A stretch of 64,000 nt of DNA, from contig OY755048.1 of assembly GCA_963576565.1 (NCBI GenBank), forward strand, positions 5,790,220-5,854,219, given 5' to 3'. This stretch comes from Aspidapion aeneum. Its lineage: Eukaryota; Arthropoda; Insecta; Coleoptera; Brentidae. The notes beneath the pieces were generated by a model. The model was not told the origin of the DNA. It searched no databases and saw only the letters and a program-made list of their open reading frames with translations. Below are positions 9,564 to 19,733 of this stretch, in pieces (within the stretch, counting starts at the first letter, position 1; the number at the start of each line of letters is the position of its first letter). The position numbers and the translations under genes are program-made.

Positions 9564-12500
9564 TTAATCTCTTTATATGTCTTATATGTGTATTAGTATT
9601 TCTATTTTGTTTGGTTCCTACTGTTAATATTGGTCCTTTTTGTCCTTTTATGGTTTGCTTTTTGTAAAGTGGTTTGTTATTAGTATTAATTTGTTTGTCG
9701 CGTATAAAAACTATCTGGTTATTTGAAGTGGATGGCATTGAATCGGGTGATACAGGATTTTGGTTTTGTGTCCTTTTTTGTTGATTTTGTAATGTTTTTT
9801 GATAAATTTGTTCATAAAAAGGTAAAATCTCATTTTTGCGTTTTTGATTATATTCTTCGTAAACTGTCATTTCACTAATTTCTGGTTCAAAGAAACAAGG
9901 TGAGTTTATGAGAGCAAATGGTGGATAACCAGTTGTGGAGTGGATGCTATAATTATAATTTAAGATTACAGTAATCATAAGTTGAGCTAAGGATTCATTA
10001 GGGGTATTTTGATTTTGAATCCTTAATTTTTCTGTTAATGTGGAGTGTAGCCTTTCTACGATACTATTTGAAGTAGAGTTACAAGGGGTAGTAAAATGAG
10101 TGTCTATGTTAAAAAGAGAACAGAATTCTTTCATTATATTATTGTTAAATTCTTTTCCATTGTCAAAGACTACTTTTCTTGGGTAACCATGTTCAGAAAA
10201 GAAATGACGAAGTTTATTTAAGATTGTTATGGCATTTTTATCTGATATGGCATAAGCTTGTGCAAATTTAGAAAATGAGTCTATGATAGTGATAAATAGT
10301 TGATTACTAAATTTATAAAGATCGATATACAGCGTTTCAAATGGTTTAGGGGCTATTAAAGGTCCTTGAAAATTTAATTTGTAAGGATTTCGGTCGTATT
10401 TATTTATTAGACATAATTCGCATTTATTTATGTAATCTTGGATGGACTCTCTTAATTGGGGCCAATAATATTTTGTTTTAAAATGATTATAGGTTTCGAT
10501 TATACCATTATGATTTTGTGAATGATACTGTGAAATAATTTCTTTTTGTTGCGTTTTGAGAACAATGTCAGGTAATAATATTGTTGAAAATTTTATGCGT
10601 ATTTTGCTATTGCCATTTTCCTGTAAAAATTTAATAAACTCAGTTTTTAGAGTTTCATCACGGATAAATAAACAAAAGGTTTTATTGTCAGTTAAATGTT
10701 CCGTTAGGATTCTCATAAAGTGTGCATTTAAAGAATCTTTGTTAACTGTTATTACTTTATGGTTCTTTTCGAAAGGGTGGCTAGAGAAAACGTGATAATT
10801 TTGACCAATTTTAATGACTATACGTTGGTTACTGTAATTAATAGGCAATTCCGAAATAGACAGATTGACATTTAATGCACCACTGTCACTACGTACGGTA
10901 TCATTTTCAAAGTCTTCGATGTTTGCTGTGTCATTTGTGTCATTATTAGCAATATTTGATTCAGTTTCTAATGCGTTAATTTGAATTCGTGATAGTGCAT
11001 CGGCAACTTTATTTTCTTTGCCTTTCTTATACCTAATATCGAAATTAAATTCTTCAAGTTTGAGTTTCCATCTGGTTAATCTTGAATTGGGTTCTTTAAG
11101 AGATGTGTACCATACAAGAGGATTGTGATCAGTTTCGATTAGAAATTTTTGTCCGTATAGGTAGGGTCTAAAGTGCTTAGTTGCTTCTACGATAGAAAGA
11201 AATTCTTTTTCAATGGTAGAGTAATTTCGTTCGGCGCTGAATTAAGAGTTCGAGAATAAAAAGCTATAGGGTGATCATTTTGAGATAAGACGGATCCTAT
11301 GGCTACATTAGAAGCATCTGTGGTAAGGTTAAATGGTTTTGAAAAATCCGGGTAAGCTAGAACTGGCGAGTTTGTCATTAGTTCTTTACATTTCTCGAAA
11401 GCGTTAACATAATCTGGATCTGTGGGATTTAATTTAGTGTTTTTACGTAGGCATTTGGTTAAGGGTTGAACAATTTTCGAAAAATTTTTAATGAATTTTC
11501 TATAATATCCAACGAGAACAAGGAATGCTTTTATTTCTTTTTGAGTTTTTGGAATAGGATATTTTTTAATGCACTCTATTTTAGATGGATTTGGTTTTAT
11601 ACCTTCTGGGGTTATTACATGGCCCAAAAATGGAACTTCTTTACACAAAAATTCGGTTTTATCTAATTGGACTTTTAGATTGACTTCCTTTAATTTTTGA
11701 AAGATGGTTCTAATATGAAGGATATGATCGTGAAGTGATTTAGAAAAAATAATAACATCGTCCATGTAAACAAAGCAGAATTTAAAAAGATATTTTCTTA
11801 AAATTTCATCCATCATCCTTTGGAATGTGGCGGGGGCATTTTTGAGACCAAACGGCATTCTTAGATATTCATAATGACCGTTGTTAACAGTGAAAGCTGT
11901 TTTCTCAATAGATTTGGGGTCCACTTCAATTTAAAGAAAACCTTGGGCTAAATCTAAGACAGTGAAATATTGACATTTTCCCAGGTTATCCAGAATTTCT
12001 TCTATTTTAGGTAATGGAAATTTATCCTCAATTGTATTTTCATTTAATTTTCTGTAATCGATTACCATTCTAAATTTTTTTTCTCCGGAGGCATCTAGTT
12101 TTTTCGGAACTATCCAGACTGGTGCGGAAAAAGGAGAGATAGAAGGTCTTATAATTTTATTATCAAGAAGTTTTTGAATTTGTTTATTTATCTCTGGTAA
12201 CATAGATGGAGGGTGTCGAAATGATTTTACATAGATTGGTTTGTCATCTTTGGTACGGATATGATGCTTGACATGGCTAGTGAAAGACAAGTCAGATTTA
12301 TCAGTGTACATGATTGGTGAAAATTCTTTACAAATTTTGATGACTGCCTCTTTTTCTTCAGAATTCAGGTGGCTTAATCTAAGAGATTCAATTACATGGG
12401 GATTCTTAATATTTGTAAAATTTGTTTGAATATTAAAACATTCTGAAGGGATTACATTATACCTTGCTTTGAATTCTGTGACAATCGGTTCGTCAAAGGG

Positions 12501-13033
12501 ATTAGGTATCTCGCAATATCCATTTTCTATGTGGACTAAACAATCTGGAAATGTGTAATTATGTAATTCAAATGAAGGTAGAAGCCCAGTTCCAAAATTC
12601 TGATTGACAGGAATTTTTAATTTATCAGATGAATGGGTTATTTTAGGTGGTGGTTTGGTCATAGCAATATGAAATGGAATTAACTTATTTTTCAGGCGTA
12701 GTTTATTTGTAGAATAATCAATAGAACCTTGCATTTGTTGAAATATGTCACTGCCTATAAGAGCATCGTAATGTTCGTGCCAGTTAATGACGTGAAAGTC
12801 TATAATATTTGTAATACCTAATTCACTTAAGAGGGGGTATCTAAAATTATATTTTTCTATAATTTCTCTGTTGCAAGAAATTACTGAAAAGGGCTGTTTA
12901 TATATGCAATCTGGAAGTAAGTTAGCAAAACGAGGTGAAATGATTGAATGTGAGGCACCAGTGTCTATGAGAATTTTAATGTTTAATTTTTGAAGATATA
13001 AGTAAGGGAGGGATGAAAGACGACCAATGTGAT

Positions 13034-14458
13034 TTAAGTCGATTCTAGATGTCTCGAGACTTCCTGAAAATTTGAATTATTTTCAGTTTCATCTTCCCAG
13101 GTGAGTTCTGGTTGGATAGGCAAATATTGGTTTGATTCTGTATCAAAATAGCATGGAATTGGTGCAAAATCTAAAGTTTCCGACTCAGAGTTTTCGGAAA
13201 CCTCGGAATTTTCTTGATGTGTTTCTAAATTAGTTAGTTCTTCGAAATGTTGTTTAAATGGTGCAGTTTGTCTAAAGAAATTGGGATTACGTTGCTGATA
13301 TGCTTGTTGAAAAGGTGTTTGTTGAGATGTTGATGGTAATGGTTTAAATACTGCGGTGGATACTCCTGACATAGGTGTTGGTTTCGAATTAGGTGTGGGA
13401 TGTTTAAACATTGGCGGTTTTCTGAATGCAGGAATATTTGAGGGGAATTTTTGATTTATTGGTTTTGATTGAATATTAATTGGACCTTGTGGAAATGATT
13501 GTTGTCTAAAGTTTGGAGGAGGAAAAAAAGGTTGTCTTTGTGTGTTTTGATTTTTTATTTGAGGTTGTGAAAAATTTTTAGGTTGATATCTGTTAAACAT
13601 TTGATTTGTTATAATGTTATAATTAGATATTTTTTTTTGTAAGTCTGTCATGGTTTTCGGTAGTTCTTGAATAAAGACAGGTCGTAGGTCATCTGGTGAA
13701 TTGGAAACTACCGTTAAAATCGCTGTTGACTCTGCTTGGTCTAAATGAAAAATTTTTAAGTTTACGTCAGAAATTTCACAGTTAGTTTTAGTGTTGATTT
13801 CATTTAGGAATTTTTTAATTCGATCAAAAAATTGTTGTATATTTTCATTTTTATCAGTTTTCAAATTTTGCAAAGATTGTAGTAATGATCTTAAATCAAT
13901 GGGGTTTCCAAACTCTTTCTGTAAGGATGCTTTTACTTTATCCCAAGTTTTAAATTGCGGGTTACGGAAAATATATAGTTGCGCTTCCTTTCTTAATTTA
14001 GATTTTACAGCATTTAGCGCAAAATTTAATTTTGTTGGAGTTGTTCCATATGTTGTAAGAAATTCATCACAAGCGAGAATAAAATTTTCTAAATATTCGA
14101 TTTGTCCGTCAAAAGTTGGTAAAAAGTCGCAGGTTAGTTTGAATGTTTCGTCAGGCATGTTTCTTTGCGTGTATGTGTTAATATGTGGTATTTGCGGTTG
14201 AATAGGAGGATTAGTAGAGTTTCCTTGAGAGTTAGATATCGCTAAATTACTTAAACTATGTTCTAACCTATCTAAATCTAAATTTTCAGTTTCTAAGGAA
14301 ATTTTGGAATATAATTGAATGTCTTCTTCGGAAGTTGGATTTTCTTGGTTTTCTAAAGTTTTGAAGGAAGTAAGGTCTTTATTGGACGTGCTGCCTTCTT
14401 TTAGTTTTTGCAGAAATTTAGTTTTTATGTTGTCAGTGGTTTTGTCTTTAGCAAACAT
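13034..14458 (-). CDS. gag: Errantivirus Gag
   Basis: A 474-residue structural protein from the ATG at 14458. The N-terminal 100 residues are polar. The middle (about 105-290) has the usual helical gypsy-type capsid character, with LPTFDG, EFLTTYG and WDKVKASLQKEFG-like blocks. The last 170 residues are rich in Q, P, N and F, and no CCHC zinc knuckle is seen, as in some other errantiviruses. The stop is at 13034-13036. Pol overlaps the 3' end in the -1 frame through the slippery heptamer at 13067-13073. The frame is intact, so this copy may still make Gag. Confidence 0.9.
   Translation of the reverse strand: MFAKDKTTDNIKTKFLQKLKEGSTSNKDLTSFKTLENQENPTSEEDIQLYSKISLETENLDLDRLEHSLSNLAISNSQGNSTNPPIQPQIPHINTYTQRNMPDETFKLTCDFLPTFDGQIEYLENFILACDEFLTTYGTTPTKLNFALNAVKSKLRKEAQLYIFRNPQFKTWDKVKASLQKEFGNPIDLRSLLQSLQNLKTDKNENIQQFFDRIKKFLNEINTKTNCEISDVNLKIFHLDQAESTAILTVVSNSPDDLRPVFIQELPKTMTDLQKKISNYNIITNQMFNRYQPKNFSQPQIKNQNTQRQPFFPPPNFRQQSFPQGPINIQSKPINQKFPSNIPAFRKPPMFKHPTPNSKPTPMSGVSTAVFKPLPSTSQQTPFQQAYQQRNPNFFRQTAPFKQHFEELTNLETHQENSEVSENSESETLDFAPIPCYFDTESNQYLPIQPELTWEDETENNSNFQEVSRHLEST
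13067..13073 (-). promoter_or_regulatory. Candidate -1 ribosomal frameshift site (gag to pol)
   Basis: The element strand reads A AAT TTT in the gag frame, which fits the X XXY YYZ slippery pattern. The pol frame has a TAA at 13077-13079 just upstream and is open from 13076. The slip therefore has to happen between there and the gag stop at 13034. This is the only canonical heptamer I see in that overlap. Confidence 0.7.
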
Positions 14459-14470
14459 TTAAAAATTTAC

Positions 14471-14485
14471 TTACAGAAAAAACAT
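14471..14485 (-). promoter_or_regulatory. Leader mini-ORF and predicted 5' splice donor for env
   Basis: In the leader, an ATG at 14485 starts a four-codon ORF that ends at a TAA (14473-14471) in unspliced RNA, just ahead of the gag ATG at 14458. A GTAAGT donor at 14474-14469 lies inside it, so splicing would remove the stop. The 11 coding bases left (14485-14475) have the phase needed to enter env at 9543. The same ATG would thus be a gag leader ORF in one RNA and the env start in the other. Confidence 0.65.
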
Positions 14486-14710
14486 CTCTATGGTAGGTAA
14501 TCTTCAGTTGCCGTAATAGACTTGTCCAAAGGCCGTTTGTGCGAAATGGAGAGGTAGTCTTCGGTCCCAAGTCGTGGTTGTTTTTCTGTAGTTGAACCTA
14601 GTTGACTATGGATACAATACGAAGGTTCTCCCGGAACGTGTTCTTTTTGGTAGCTGGAGGCAATATGTCGTTTCTTATGCAATATAAGACCGTCAGGATA
14701 ATGCCAAACA

Positions 14711-14731
14711 GCTATCCTGTTCGCAGCGCCA
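14711..14731 (-). other. Primer-binding site of the errantivirus
   Basis: Adjoining the 5' LTR the element strand reads TGGCGCTGCGAACAGG. TGG pairs with a tRNA CCA end, with the first T shared with the last LTR base. The complement looks like the 3' end of a tRNA with a TCGCAGC acceptor strand and a G discriminator, most like serine tRNAs used by related elements. The exact tRNA is not assigned. Confidence 0.75.
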
Positions 14732-15152
14732 GTTAAGTTCCAATAATTCACAGACGGCTTTTTAAAAACTAATTTTCTTTATTTAGTAAAACTTATTACT
14801 ACTACTATGCTACTACTGCTATAGCTAGAACTTGAATTAATTATCTGATTATGAAATGTGCTTTTATATGCTGACCTTTCACTTAAATGATAACATAATG
14901 ATATAATGTTAAAAACAACTTATTAAGATATTAAACTAATGATGTACATAATGATATTTGGTTCTTAATTATAATGTTAAAAACAACTTATTAAGATATT
15001 AAACTAATGATGTTTGCATTCCAAAGTTTAAAAGCAATTTATTTATCAATAACAATTTCATAATTGTTATTGATTTTCTTAATGTTCTTTTAAATACTAA
15101 TTATTATTATTTTTTAATACAGAATAAGGTGGATGTATAGAAGTACATTACT
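14731..15152 (-). repeat. 5' LTR of the errantivirus
   Basis: A 422-bp copy of 7610-8031 carrying the same two 44-bp internal direct repeats. It supplies the promoter for the element. No convincing TATA box was assigned, and errantiviral promoters are often TATA-less. The following TATATA (15153-15158) is the target duplication. Confidence 0.95.
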
Positions 15153-15460
15153 TATATATTTATATAATTTAAAAATATCCAGGGCTCAGGCTGTTTTCTG
15201 GGAGCAGATTATATCTGTCTCCGTCGCGACGTCAAAATTAGCCTTAAAACCGAGGCAACCATGACCGAAGCTGCAAATTGACAGTTGGTCTCTCCTCAGT
15301 AAACACCATATTTCATATTTCTTTTACAGTTACCCACATCATCATTTCATCTCCTTCCATTTTATGGTTATACTCGGGCTGAATGAAGCCTAATGAGGCA
15401 GAAACGCGTCCCCGTAGCTACTTTTACCTCTGAGGTCTTGCCCGTGAAACTTTTTGTTAA
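15153..15460. repeat. Right part of the inverted-repeat element around the errantivirus, with a hammerhead-like core
   Basis: The right arm (15402-15460) is the inverted complement of 7525-7583. Just before it, 15379-15405 reads CTGAATGA, a short AGCCT..AGGC stem and GAAAC, which resembles the catalytic core of a hammerhead ribozyme (CTGATGA..GAAAC) with one extra A. The CGCGTCCC following GAAA pairs with GGGACGCG in the other arm, as a long stem III would. No protein is encoded. Confidence 0.55.
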
Positions 15461-15792
15461 GACTTTATACCTCGTGAACTTCCTTCAAATTTAAAAAAAT
15501 ATATTGAAGTGCAGTTCTCTTTCCTTAGAAGAAAACACCTACAACATGTTTACTAATGATTAAATTAAATTTCGCAGCAATTTTGTTTTAAAAGCTGCCG
15601 TTTTAGTGTTTATAGAGGTTGTTGCTTAATGATTATGAAAATTAGGGCAACATTTTTTCTTAATTTCCTTAAATAGAATTCTTAATATTGGCTAAATCAA
15701 ATCAAAACTGACGAAATGTGGGTCAGTGACGAGAATAGGGACAAGTACCTTAATCATAAATGAGGTCGTCCAAGATTGAATTTTGGTTTTTT
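15461..15792. other. Intergenic sequence without a recognised feature
   Basis: AT-rich, with a TGACGAAATGTGGG motif at about 15709 that also occurs in the 6200-6610 segment. No supported coding region. The last eight bases (15785-15792, GGTTTTTT) are the target duplication of the following MITE. Confidence 0.5.
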
Positions 15793-16168
15793 CAGTGGCG
15801 CATCCAGGAATGTGTCTTGGGGGGGGGGGGCCCGACAGCTACGAAACGCGCCCTCAAAAAACTTGCGACCAAAAAAAAAACAAAAAAAAAAAGATCATGG
15901 GGGGGCCCGACAGCTACAAAGTGCGCCCTCAAAAAACTTGCGACCAAAAAAAAAACAAAAAAAAAAACGGTCATCATGTGTGGGGGGGACCGACCGCTAC
16001 AAAGCGCGCCTTCAAAAAACTTGCGACCAAAAAAAAACAAAAAAAATGTCTTTTCGCAAGCCTCCTGATGTCAAATTTTAAGGTATTTTTCATGTTTTAT
16101 CATCAAATATGTACAAACTATATTAAAAAATCTAAGGCTTGGGGGGGCCCCCCCCTGGGTGCGCCCAT
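15793..16168 (+). mobile_element. hAT-like MITE, copy 1, with internal triplication
   Basis: Starts CAGTGGCGCATCCAGG and ends CTGGGTGCGCCCAT, and is flanked by GGTTTTTT at 15785-15792 and 16169-16176. An 8-bp duplication with CAG-type ends is the hAT hallmark. Inside, a unit of about 70-80 bp ending in CTTGCGACC plus an A-rich tract is repeated three times (about 15820-16048). The longer open frames across it are repeat translations, not a protein. Confidence 0.8.
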
Positions 16169-17458
16169 GGTTTTTTTGACATTGCGTGTTTTTAAATTTG
16201 TTGAATTACATTTAAGTCAAATATTTTTTTACTTATTTATTTAGCTTCTCTTACTTCCCTCTATAAATATTTTAAAGAACCTGACTAGCTTAAAAAAATA
16301 TTAATCTATCTTTATATAACTATCTGTAGCTTTCTATGGATTTTCTTTCCCTTCACTACCGCACCCTCTGGATTTTGAGGGTGGAACGTGTTTTCGATCG
16401 ATTTTGCCAAGCTCAGATTTTTTGTTCAATACCTTTACCAGTTTAATGAAGAAGTTGTGGCAATATTGATGTTTTGCATCTAAACCGTCAAGCTCTTTTA
16501 ATTCATGCCCGCAATACCCCCTTCTAAATATTAATCTTCTTTTCTTACGATATCGAATATTTGAAAATGAATATTTTACAAATTATAATGACCTTGAACG
16601 CGGAGTTTTAGCATAAGCTATAAATTTTACAAATAATGTCACAATATGATTTCGTCATAGAGATCCGAAAAAATATGTTAATAAATTAAATTTAAAAAAA
16701 ACTCCATTTGGCGATTTTTCAAGTCCCCGATGATAACTATTCCTACATTATCAAATTCTTTGGTGAAATACCTACATACATATGGACCAATGCATTCGTT
16801 ATACCTACCTACATTTTAACCTAGAGCTGCTTCGTACAGAATAGGTACATCAAAACTTTATTAAAATCCATTTCGACGTCCCGTATACCGCATGAATCGG
16901 CACTTATGACCAACTTTTTGAGTAACACCCTTTATAACTCCTCGGGGAAGCATTTGCCATATAGTATGGGGGTCAGCCAACTTCATTGGAATCCCTCGAG
17001 ATTTAGTTTATGAATTTTCGACCTTTGTGCATTTACCAGACAACGTAGACATGCCAAATCAAGGAATAAGTTATTATTACACTTAAAGCATTGTGTTTGA
17101 TCGCTCTTATATCAGCACTTGTTTAGAAATGGTCTGAAGCACTCCCACTCCCACAACAGTCGAAGGAAGGGTTCGGGAGGCAGACTGCAGTTTTAATGCA
17201 ATGAAGGCCGCACTTATTTTGCGACCAGTCTGATTTACAGAATATCGATATTCGGTTTGCATTGCAGCAATATAGTGTGTTTAATATAACATGATAGGAA
17301 GCAGGTAAATCCTATGTTGATTTTCATTTCTTTTTTTTTAGAATAATTTTTTTATGGTAAGAAATATATCTCAGTTTTTTCAACACATTGCATTGTGGTA
17401 TTTTTTTCTATGTTTATAAAACAAAAAACCAAAACCCTCAATATTAAGTCATTTGCGC
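16169..17458. other. Intergenic sequence without a recognised gene
   Basis: No convincing coding sequence, RNA gene or full transposon. Composition is AT-rich throughout, apart from a less AT-rich stretch near 17130-17260. Confidence 0.45.
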
Positions 17459-17860
17459 CCCTCCAACTTTACCTTTATGCATTGCGCACTCGCATGGAGA
17501 TCCCTATCACGCTCGAGAAGCGGCAAGTGCGCGGAAATGTTGATGTATGCTGGTTTTGAAACGGTTCAGGTTGTAATCTGCAGGGAAAACTGTCGCAAGG
17601 AGTCCATGCCACAGCGATGCTGTTCTCCAGAGATATGAATTCTGATATAATGAGGTTCTTGGTGCCTCTATTTTGACAGTAATAATATAATAATACCTGT
17701 AGAAGAGAGATAGATCACCCACAGTTCTTCGATGTTCGAGACTATCCAAGCTACGGGTAAGTACGGGGTTATTGATCAGCTTGATAGCCCGTTTTTGCAC
17801 GGTGTTCAAAAGCATTAGGTTATGTTTGGGTGCCGCACTCCATAGATGTGCTATTAAAAG
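17459..17860 (-). pseudogene. LINE fragment, reverse transcriptase C-terminal region
   Basis: The minus strand translates to the end of a non-LTR retrotransposon ORF2 (HLWSAAPKH..., LNTVQKRAIKLIN, ...LNRFKTSIHQHF). The same segment is better preserved at 41952-42791, and this copy lacks about 90 bp present there (around 17690-17695). It is a 5'-truncated, internally deleted, dead copy of a Jockey/R1-type LINE; the clade is an inference. Confidence 0.8.
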
Positions 17861-19733
17861 GAAAAAAAGAGACATTTTTATTATTTTATGTATTTTTGGG
17901 TAAAAAACAACATTATTAGTTGTTCCTGATTTAAATTTTCTGCCAAACTTATTAAACCGTAAGACCGATTTGTATGAGAGGAGAGACGAAACTAGTACAC
18001 ATAAAAGGAAAGGAGAGAGTTTCTCATGCTAGGCCCTGCGCCTTTTTATGATTTTGTCATTTTTGATTTTGTCTGGTTTTGATAAAAGACTTTATAATAC
18101 TAAACTTCGATTTTGCTCTTGTCTTGTTTTGATGAGTGAAGTTTTTGTATAATCATTTATGATCTTGGACGATTTTGTTTATGGCATTTACGACCATGGA
18201 AAGAAATTCCATTATATCAGACCTATCTATCTATATGTCATTCGATATGCCGAACCCAAATACGCACGGGGTTTGTTTGGTCTAAAATTTAAACCTGATC
18301 AAAGTATGGAAAAGATGCAAAAATGATACATCTTCAAAGTCAAAATATACCTACATTATTTTTATGTGTTTTGAAGATTCAGTTTTACTTAACTTTATTT
18401 TGGTATAAATAAAATACACATTGTCACATCATAAAGCCAGGTTGACATCATTGCATTAAAGGTTCTAAATTTTTATTACTGCAGTTTTTTGATTGTGCGC
18501 AAAAAATTTATACTTTTTTACAATTTACTTGAAATTTTGGGGGATTACGGTCAAAACGGAACCAAAATAAGTAGGTCTGGTAAAATGTACACTTACCTAT
18601 TACTTTTATATTTATCATAGGATATAATAAACGGTTTTGAACAAAATTTATTTAAACTAAAAAAAAACAAAAATAAAAATGTTTAAAATATTTTGATAAT
18701 TTGTTATAAATTTTGACATTTCTAATAAAATGCAAAAACTCAAATATATCTATAGCCTAGAGGTAAACAGTTCCACATTTGGCCAGTTTGAGTTATGTAT
18801 ATTTAAAATCAGCAGGTCCGATTTAATATTGAAGATAAAAACCGTAAGTCCTGCATTCTTCATTGCCTATATTTTTAGATCTAAAATGATGCTTGTGTGA
18901 ACTAAGGTGAACGAAATTAAAACTAAGCTAAGAATTAATCTTATTTCATATATTACTCGACTTTTTGTTTTATTTACATACCATCCTTTACTTCTCGGCT
19001 ATAGATATATATAAAAAAATATAAAAAAAAATTTACATCTCAAATTTTAACAAATTTCAAAAATTGGTGAAATTTCGAATATGTATATTTAGAGAGGAGT
19101 CTTATTGTGAGCAAAGTTGAGATGCTGAAGTAATCAAACCTGTTACATTTTTGTTATAATAACTGTTCGTATGACAACAATTACTTCCCAAAAGTTCCCA
19201 TTATCCAGTTCAATCTCAAAAATTATCTAATGTTCCTTGTTGGTCCATATTCGAGGGCTTTCCTTTGACTGAACTTTTTATAATGTTTGTGGGCTACCGT
19301 ACTATAGGACTCAGCCGCCGCCATACCCATTGCGCATCGCCTGGATGCATAACCACTCGGGACCTAGTGGATGAAATTTCTCCGGGGAATGCATTAATTT
19401 TCTGCCGCCTTGCTCGTACTACCCCCGGGGGAGCCCGGCCTGGAGCAGCGCTCTCTCTCGCCCATCCCTCTGTGGGTTCAACACAGAAAAAAATGTTTCT
19501 GTTATTTCTGTCTATCTATGCTGATTTTATATTTGTTAAGACCTTACATACTAACAGTTATTTGAGTATAGTTTTGATATTTTTCTTCACAAATTTTTAT
19601 TTCAAAAATATTTTATTCAAAATGACAAACTTGAAACTATTGAGCCGTCATATTAGGCGAAAATAACCTTAAACCTCTAAAAAATAGGGACAAGCTGAAT
19701 TTTTGTGTGCTTATTCCTTACCATGTAGGACAG
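17861..19733. other. Intergenic sequence with one GC-rich island
   Basis: Mostly AT-rich and featureless. The exception is 19304-19480, which is clearly more GC-rich, with CCCCCGGGGGAGCCCGG and CTCTCTCTCGCCC. Its ORF (19265-19666) has no recognised domain. It may be the 5' part of a LINE or another repeat, but nothing in the sequence settles this. Confidence 0.45.

Larger units (their letters stand above)
9496..13076 (-). pseudogene. pol: Errantivirus pol (protease, reverse transcriptase, RNase H, integrase), broken
   Basis: The frame opens at 13076, overlaps the end of gag in the -1 frame and ends at 9496. Protease carries DTGAS (12958-12966 encodes DTG). Reverse transcriptase carries the VLDLAQGF block and YMDD (about 11757-11768). 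RNase H begins with a TTDAS block and continues to VADALSR. Integrase has an N-terminal HHCC finger and the D, D, E residues in YIDLY, FDNGKEF and SIVERLH. Two lesions are visible. An in-frame TAA at 11931-11933 lies in the RT core just after LAQGF, with reading resuming in the same frame. A net shift at about 11233-11238 in RNase H is best explained by an extra GC pair. After the shift the frame is open through integrase. Confidence 0.9.
7610..15152 (-). mobile_element. Errantivirus (gypsy-type LTR retrotransposon with env)
   Basis: A 7543-bp element read on the minus strand. It has 422-bp LTRs beginning AGT and ending ACT, a primer-binding site abutting the 5' LTR, gag, pol (protease, reverse transcriptase, RNase H, integrase), env and a purine tract before the 3' LTR. 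The flanks repeat TATATA, fitting the alternating pyrimidine-purine targets known for gypsy-type errantiviruses. The LTRs differ at only 3 of 422 positions, so the insertion is recent. Gag and env are open, while pol has one in-frame stop and one frameshift, so this copy could not by itself make a full polyprotein. Order, env and ends place it in Metaviridae, Errantivirus group. Confidence 0.95.

Noticed and set aside
13791..14201. 136-codon frame on the plus strand opposite gag
   Set aside because: Shadow of the gag frame. The gag product has family features and this one has none.
14488..14751. 87-codon frame crossing the 5' LTR boundary, upstream of gag
   Set aside because: It spans the LTR/primer-binding-site junction, has no family resemblance, and its sequence is explained by leader functions.
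15760..16244. Overlapping long frames on both strands
   Set aside because: They come from the triplicated unit and homopolymers inside a hAT-like MITE, with no protein-like composition.
19265..19666. 133-codon frame over a GC-rich island
   Set aside because: The frame switches from GC-rich to AT-rich halfway with no domain. The island is probably part of a retroelement and not a gene.
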